A stretch of 64,000 nucleotides of DNA from Welwitschia mirabilis (lineage: Eukaryota; Gnetophyta; Gnetopsida; Welwitschiales): NCBI GenBank assembly GCA_051453625.1, contig JBOZIK010000001.1, positions 293,653,726 to 293,717,725 of the forward strand, given 5' to 3'. Shown piece by piece: positions 59,867 through 64,000 of this stretch (positions are counted from its first letter, which is position 1; each line of letters starts with the position of its first letter). The translations under genes were made by a program, and so were the position numbers. The notes beneath the pieces are model-generated. The model was not told the origin of the DNA and did no database searches. It saw nothing but the letters and a program-made list of their open reading frames with translations.

Positions 59867-59880
59867 CTTATATTTATAGG
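59867..59880 (-). promoter_or_regulatory. TATA-like box on the minus strand
   Basis: CCTATAAATATAAG read on the minus strand lies about 60 bp upstream of an ATGGC start. A second one, CTATAAATAGCC, lies further upstream at 60081-60070 on the same strand. Confidence 0.4.
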
Positions 59881-60204
59881 CAGAGATAGGTTATGAAAGG
59901 ACTTACATGAAATATAAGAAAAAGATAAGGTAAATATTAAATAAAATAAAAAGAAAAATTAGGAAAATAAAATATCAAAAAAAGGACAAGCAAAAGAATA
60001 AAGAAATAAGAGCTATCAGTTTTACTGTGAAGGCACATGCCAAATGAGGTAAAATTGAGAGGATTAGAAGGCTATTTATAGTGGTAGACTATGGGTTAAC
60101 CTAACCATAGAGTAATAGTTGATTATAGTTAACTAAGTCTTAGTTAAATACAAATAACTCTAGTTAACTATAGAAAAATCAAGGCCCAGAACTGTAATTT
60201 AGCC

Positions 60205-61045
60205 AAACTCGACATCATACTTCTAGAAGTCTAATGTTGCACTTCAAAGAATAATGACATACTCCATTACACTCAATGTTGCACTTACATAAGGCTAAAA
60301 TTTTACTTCGAAGGCCAACATCATACTTCATAGGACTCAATGTCACACTCCCAGAAGGCTAACATCATACTTTGAAGGCTAATGTCATACTCTGCCAAAC
60401 TTGATGTCATATTCCTAGAAGGTTGATGTTGCACATTGAAGGTTAATGCCACACTTCATATAACTTAATTTCATACTTTCAAAAGACTAATATTGCACTT
60501 CAAAGGTTAAGGTCATACTTCAAATACTCACATCACACTTAGTCTCACTAAATTCAATGTCACACTTCAAAGCCCCTCAAAGGCTAATGTTGCACTTAGA
60601 TGTTTGATGTCATACTTGGATGCTAAATGTTGCACTTACCCCCACTAGGCCTAGATTATAATTATTTCATAAAAATCATTTGTTCTACTTGCCTGTCTAA
60701 GAAAATTTAATGTCACACTTGGGTATCTGACATTGCACTTAGATGCTCCACATTGCACTTGGATGCCTAACATTACACTTGTTCTTGTCAGGCCTAGAAT
60801 CTATTGTCACCTATAACAAATCACCTATTTAATTTACCTACACAAAAAGTTCTAATATTGCACTTGAAAACCTGACATGCACTTGGATGCCTAGTGTCAT
60901 GATCATGCCCCAGATGCATTATCAACTCTTAGCTTTTCTTGACATAATTCAAAATTCTTTTAAAATCCTCTAATCTTGAATGTTTGATGTTACACTCAGT
61001 ACACACAGATGTTTAACATTGCACTTGGGTCTCCAACCCCATCCC
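60205..61045. repeat. Degenerate minisatellite with TGT(TG/CA)CACTT core
   Basis: Roughly two dozen or more copies of a decamer-centred unit about 20-25 bp apart: AATGTTGCACTT, AATGTCACACTT, CATCATACTT, CATTGCACTT, often followed by CAAAGGCTAA, GGATGCCTAA or AGAAGGCT. Spacing is irregular and 60640-60720 and 60780-60860 interrupt it. No copy keeps a CpG in the core. It lies upstream, on the minus strand, of the two TATA-like boxes and so may be U3 sequence of an LTR. Confidence 0.85.
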
Positions 61046-61188
61046 TGGATGCATGATAATACACAGGCCCCATTTTCCAGATGATATCCACAAAAGTAAG
61101 GTTGTTATGGTAACTATTAAAAACTACTTTTCTAACTCTTTTCTTAACTACCAGGTGGTTATAAGTTCCTAGATATCACTAGCAATAC

Positions 61189-61200
61189 TATATAAAGGCA
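61189..61200 (+). promoter_or_regulatory. TATA-like box upstream of Gypsy gag
   Basis: ACTATATAAAGGC lies about 450 bp upstream of the gag remnant on the plus strand. It could be an LTR promoter, but no LTR edges are visible around it. Confidence 0.3.
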
Positions 61201-61639
61201 ACACTAGCATAACAATAGGCAAATAATACTTGTAGAATAAGGTAGAGGAATATGAGTTTAGAAGGATGTCAAACTAACTGGTGCATAATGGAACGTAGGG
61301 TAAATAGGTAAATAGATGAATTAGAAGATCCAATTAAAGTATATCCACTCTAATAATGAACTATTAGCTAGTAGGATTGACAACCTTATCTCTCACCTAG
61401 AAAATAGACTTATAGAGCACAATCGAATGTTATCTCAAGAGCCATCATTCACATCAGGATAGCACACTTCCATAGTCACTATTATCCTCCAGAACATTCA
61501 AATGAGGTTATAAATGTAAAGGCCAACCTTTAAGCTTTTCTAACAAATAAAGGCAACCATCCCATATTAAATAACATGAAGGATAAAAATTGCAATCATG
61601 ATATACTTAAGAACCTACAAGGCAAAGTTAGAACAAGGA

Positions 61640-62170
61640 GGAAGACATATCTTGAATTCGGCAATTAGAGAATTACTTTAAACTTTAAAATATACCTTCA
61701 AAAAGCTAGTGCATAAATGCTGCTACTTTTCTTGTAGAAAACACATAGACATGTTGGTTTAGATATCAATAGAAACATCCATAAAGGATACTATGGGATA
61801 CCTTCATTGAAGAATTTAATAAAAATTCAATCTATAGGANNNNNNNNNNTAGATGGACATTGATTAGAATTCTAGTGCCTTATAAAGTACTAGAAGAATA
61901 TCATAGAGAATAGCTAATTAATAATTTTACTGGGACTTTACCACTAGACTTAAAATAATTTTGCACACTTTGAAGATCAAGTCCAAAGAAGATTTGCATC
62001 ACAAGATAAGACACAATTTCCAAGGATAGGAGAACCGATGGATATATTAATCATACTAATAGGATAGGCACCCTCTTCCAAATCCACCACCTGTAAGAGA
62101 GCCATACAGAACTAATCTTACCTGTCATGAGTACCATAAGAGAAATTACATTACTAGGAATTATCCATTA
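61640..62170 (+). pseudogene. Gypsy gag with decayed zinc knuckle
   Basis: Readable pieces are LENYFKL, CINAATFLVENT, GYLH and DTFIEEFNKNSI near 61660-61830, matching the LE-x-(Y/F)F...A-x-x-L-x-x-x-A-x-x-W...W-x-x-F-x-x-(E/A)-(F) pattern of Gypsy gag. A 10-N gap (61840-61849) follows. At 62123-62165 the frame reads CHEYHKRNYITRNYPLKA, recognisable as CHECHKxGHIxRxCPxK. Cys 2, His, Cys 3 and the Gly are all replaced (Cys to Tyr, Gly to Asn, His to Tyr), leaving one of four zinc ligands. Confidence 0.72.
61840..61849. other. Assembly gap, 10 N
   Basis: Short run of N inside the gag remnant. Confidence 1.
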
Positions 62171-62332
62171 AAAGCATAACCACCAAATGTTCCCTAGCAA
62201 AATCGGTCTCAAGCTTTTCAAAATCTACTTATGCCACTCAAAAGAGTATATACTACCATCTAAACAAGTGTGATTCACAATTAATATTTCATTATAGAAT
62301 TATATGATCATATTTCATCTTTTGCTATTTTA

Positions 62333-62440
62333 TTCCTAGTTGATAGCAGTGCATTACACAATTTCATCACTCACATTACTCTATAAATTAAATACCATTT
62401 CATTCAAAGAACAAGTATCCATAATAGGAGTTGCAGGGGG
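62333..62440 (+). pseudogene. Gypsy aspartic protease (retropepsin) fragment
   Basis: FLVDSSALHNFITH at 62333-62374 matches the retropepsin active site (L/V)-(I/V)-D-(S/T)-(G/S)-A-x-HNFI. The catalytic Asp (GAT, 62342-62344) is kept; the Gly of D-S-G is Ser. A frameshift then moves the reading to another frame, where GVAGGSI may be the later conserved part. It lies between gag and RT, as expected. Confidence 0.75.
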
Positions 62441-62759
62441 TAGTATTCATATAGAAGATAAGACTGTTGTCCTTATCACTTTTACTACTCACCATTTATA
62501 CTTTAGATATAAATTATATATCTTTTAAATTAGGGATACCATGTCATTCTAGGAATTTCTTTCTTCATTAGCTATAATGTTTAGATTAATTTTTATCAAA
62601 TAATCTTATGATTATCTACTTCATTTAGAAAATGAATCTTTAAAGGGGAGGATAAGAGTAAGAAGGTATTTTTAAACTCACTTAAAAAAATCATAAAAGC
62701 TATTAAAAAATAAGTATTCATTGTCCTAATATAGGAAAAATACCATAAATAAGATCCCT

Positions 62760-63720
62760 CTATACTAGAAGAACTCCAGGAATTCTTTGATGTATTTGAA
62801 GAACAAAAAATGCTAACACCCAAAATAAAAGTATAAAATGCACTCAACTTAATTATTAGAGCACAGCTAATAGCTACAACACCTTATTACCTCTTAATAG
62901 CAGAATTGAAAGAACTAAAGTTATAAATCAAGTAGCTATTATTAGAAGGAAAAATTTGGCCTAATGTATTACCATGGGAAGCATTAGTACTCTTTATTAA
63001 AAAGAAGAATGGTATCTTGCAACTTTGCATTGACTTCAAATTACTTAACAAGGTAACCATTAAGGACAAGTGTCCATTATCAATGATCGATGATTTATTA
63101 GATCAACTATAAGAAGCCAAGTACTTTTTAAAGATTGATTTAAAATCTAGCTACCATTGGATACGCATCAAGGATGAAAACATCTATAATACTTAGAACA
63201 AGATATGAATATTATAAGTCTGTAACAATACCATTTGGTTTGATAAGTACTCTACCTAATTTTATGATTTTAATAAATGATATTTTCTAATCTTATTTGG
63301 ATAAATTTGTGGTTGTACTTTTAGATGATATTTTAATATATTCTATAAATCAAGGTGATCATGTTACACATTTAAAGAAAGTTCTACAAGTCTTGTTTAA
63401 ACANNNNNNNNNNNNNNNNNNNNNNNNNNNNNNNNNNNNNNNNNNNNNNNNNNNNNNNNNNNNNNNNNNNNNNNNNNNNNNNNNNNNNNNNNNNNNNNNN
63501 NNNTAATAAATGATATTTTATAATCTTATTTGGATAAATTTGTGGTTGTACTTTTAGATGATATTTTAATATATTCTATAAATCAAGATGATCATGTTAC
63601 ACATTTAAAGAAAGTTCTACAAGTCTTGTTTAAACAAAAATTCAAGGAAAAATTAAGCAAATATAAGTTCTTCTAGATAATAATTAATTATCTAGATCAT
63701 ATCACCTCTAATAAAGGAAT
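62760..63720 (+). pseudogene. Gypsy reverse transcriptase, catalytic Asp residues kept
   Basis: The frame opens with LEELQEFFDVFEEQKMLTP and continues [63 protein letters not shown] and FLKIDLKSSYHWIRI, whose Asp is GAT at 63137-63139. After a frameshift come TIPFGLISTL and LDKFVVVLLDDILIYS, with the double Asp intact at 63324-63329. The downstream part reads GIKIDTAKVQVIRE and then, in another frame, FLGLVNFY, LATPLTNLS. Stops and a duplicated 133-bp block around a gap interrupt it. Better preserved than the other pol remnants in the window. Confidence 0.9.
63271..63636. other. 100-N gap between two 133-bp near-identical copies
   Basis: N occupies 63404-63503. 63271-63403 and 63504-63636 are the same RT segment around the catalytic box, with two differences seen by eye. 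An RT cannot carry this box twice, so the contig ends most likely overlap. Confidence 0.95.
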
Positions 63721-63839
63721 CAAGATAGACACAGCTAAAGTACAAGTCATAAGAGAATGATTAGAATTAAAAATGCCACACACGTTTGCAGTTTCTTAGG
63801 ACTAGTTAACTTCTACTAGAAATTTATTCTAGGATTCTT

Positions 63840-64000
63840 TCATCTTGCAACACCATTAACAAACCTATCCAAAGTAATAAATACATTTCACTTTAATCAT
63901 AAATGAAAGAAAGCATATCTTAGATTAAAGCTACTACTTACAACTACACCAATCTTTAAAATTATAGATATAAAACAACCATTTACAGTTAACATAGATG
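63840..64000 (+). pseudogene. Start of Gypsy RNase H, cut by the window end
   Basis: KAYLRLKLLLTTTPIFKI then IKQPFTVNID at the end of the window match the family KAF-x-x-LK-x-x-(L)-(T)-x-x-P(I/V)L and PF-x-(V/L)-x-(T/V)-D-A-S. The final codon is the first catalytic Asp of RNase H. The rest lies outside. Confidence 0.78.

Larger units (their letters stand above)
57260..59880 (-). pseudogene. Decayed minus-strand frame of unknown family
   Basis: A TATA-like box, CCTATAAATATAAG on the minus strand (59880-59867), is followed about 60 bp downstream by ATGGCTTTC (59819), a typical plant start context. The frame then runs with four in-frame stops to about 59339. Its end is a 71-codon open segment (59554-59339) containing SKGDHVSFKVSCFDEEFHYF, MANRLDDFVSMQEVDTHYHG and FTIPYFTAYGKLITSRSF. 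More coding-like pieces follow downstream, such as ILYPKVKELMDQLGKYQSLY at 58733 and its duplicate, and CISFTITIDDINVLYHYG near 57985-57930. Two assembly gaps interrupt it. I do not recognise a domain. It could be a transposon accessory gene, a plant-mobile-domain-like relic, or a captured host gene. Confidence 0.35.
61640..64000 (+). mobile_element. Gypsy retrotransposon gag-PR-RT-RNase H, runs off the window
   Basis: Plus-strand order is gag (61640-62170), protease (62333), RT (62760-63720) and the start of RNase H (63900-64000), as in Ty3/Gypsy elements. The clean LTR and primer site at 56621-57047 have the right orientation to be its 5' end, but 4.5 kb of unrelated sequence lies between, so either something is nested there or they belong to different elements. 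Confidence 0.85.

Overview
The window looks like repeat-rich, probably heterochromatic nuclear DNA of a flowering plant. It is strongly AT-rich and I find no intact host gene, rRNA, tRNA or CRISPR array. Every coding stretch I can identify is a decayed retrotransposon of a plant-type family: a LINE with a DUF4283/CCHC ORF1, Copia elements, chromovirus-type Gypsy elements and Athila/Tat-type Gypsy elements. I cannot name the species from sequence alone. Eleven runs of N break the assembly.

Layout. 80-5930 is a nearly full-length LINE on the minus strand, the least AT-rich and best preserved part. 7338-7763 is a 213-bp tandem duplication. 10474-12774 is a short Copia element with both LTRs and a matching 5-bp target-site duplication. 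13680-14010 is a second, older LINE fragment (minus). 15480-17840 is a minus-strand Gypsy remnant (gag to RT) cut by an assembly gap. 18-29 kb and most of 35-43 kb hold no domain I recognise. 29730-31700 is a minus-strand Gypsy gag-protease remnant. 32190-35110 is a diverged tandem array with a 1.28-kb period and a long CA microsatellite. 43839-46886 is a Copia-type element in which only gag is visible. 50590-52945 is a long Athila/Tat-like pol remnant (RT, RNase H, integrase). 53400-54800 is a minus-strand Copia-type LTR with its polypurine tract. 56621-57047 is a structurally clean LTR followed by a tRNA-iMet primer-binding site. 57260-59880 (minus) holds a decayed reading frame I do not recognise, with a TATA box. 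60205-61045 is a degenerate minisatellite. 61640-64000 is a plus-strand Gypsy gag-PR-RT-RNase H remnant that runs off the window.

Nothing here forms a working pathway. The common theme is decay. Most in-frame stops and lost catalytic residues fit C-to-T/G-to-A change, as expected for long-methylated transposons: catalytic Asp to Asn, zinc-knuckle Cys to Tyr, Gln or Trp to stop. Several gaps are flanked by the same sequence on both sides, so some apparent duplications are probably assembly artefacts. I saw no convincing new biological system. The best candidates for a second look are the unrecognised minus-strand frame at 57-60 kb, the CpG-derived minisatellite beside it, and the gag-only Copia element.
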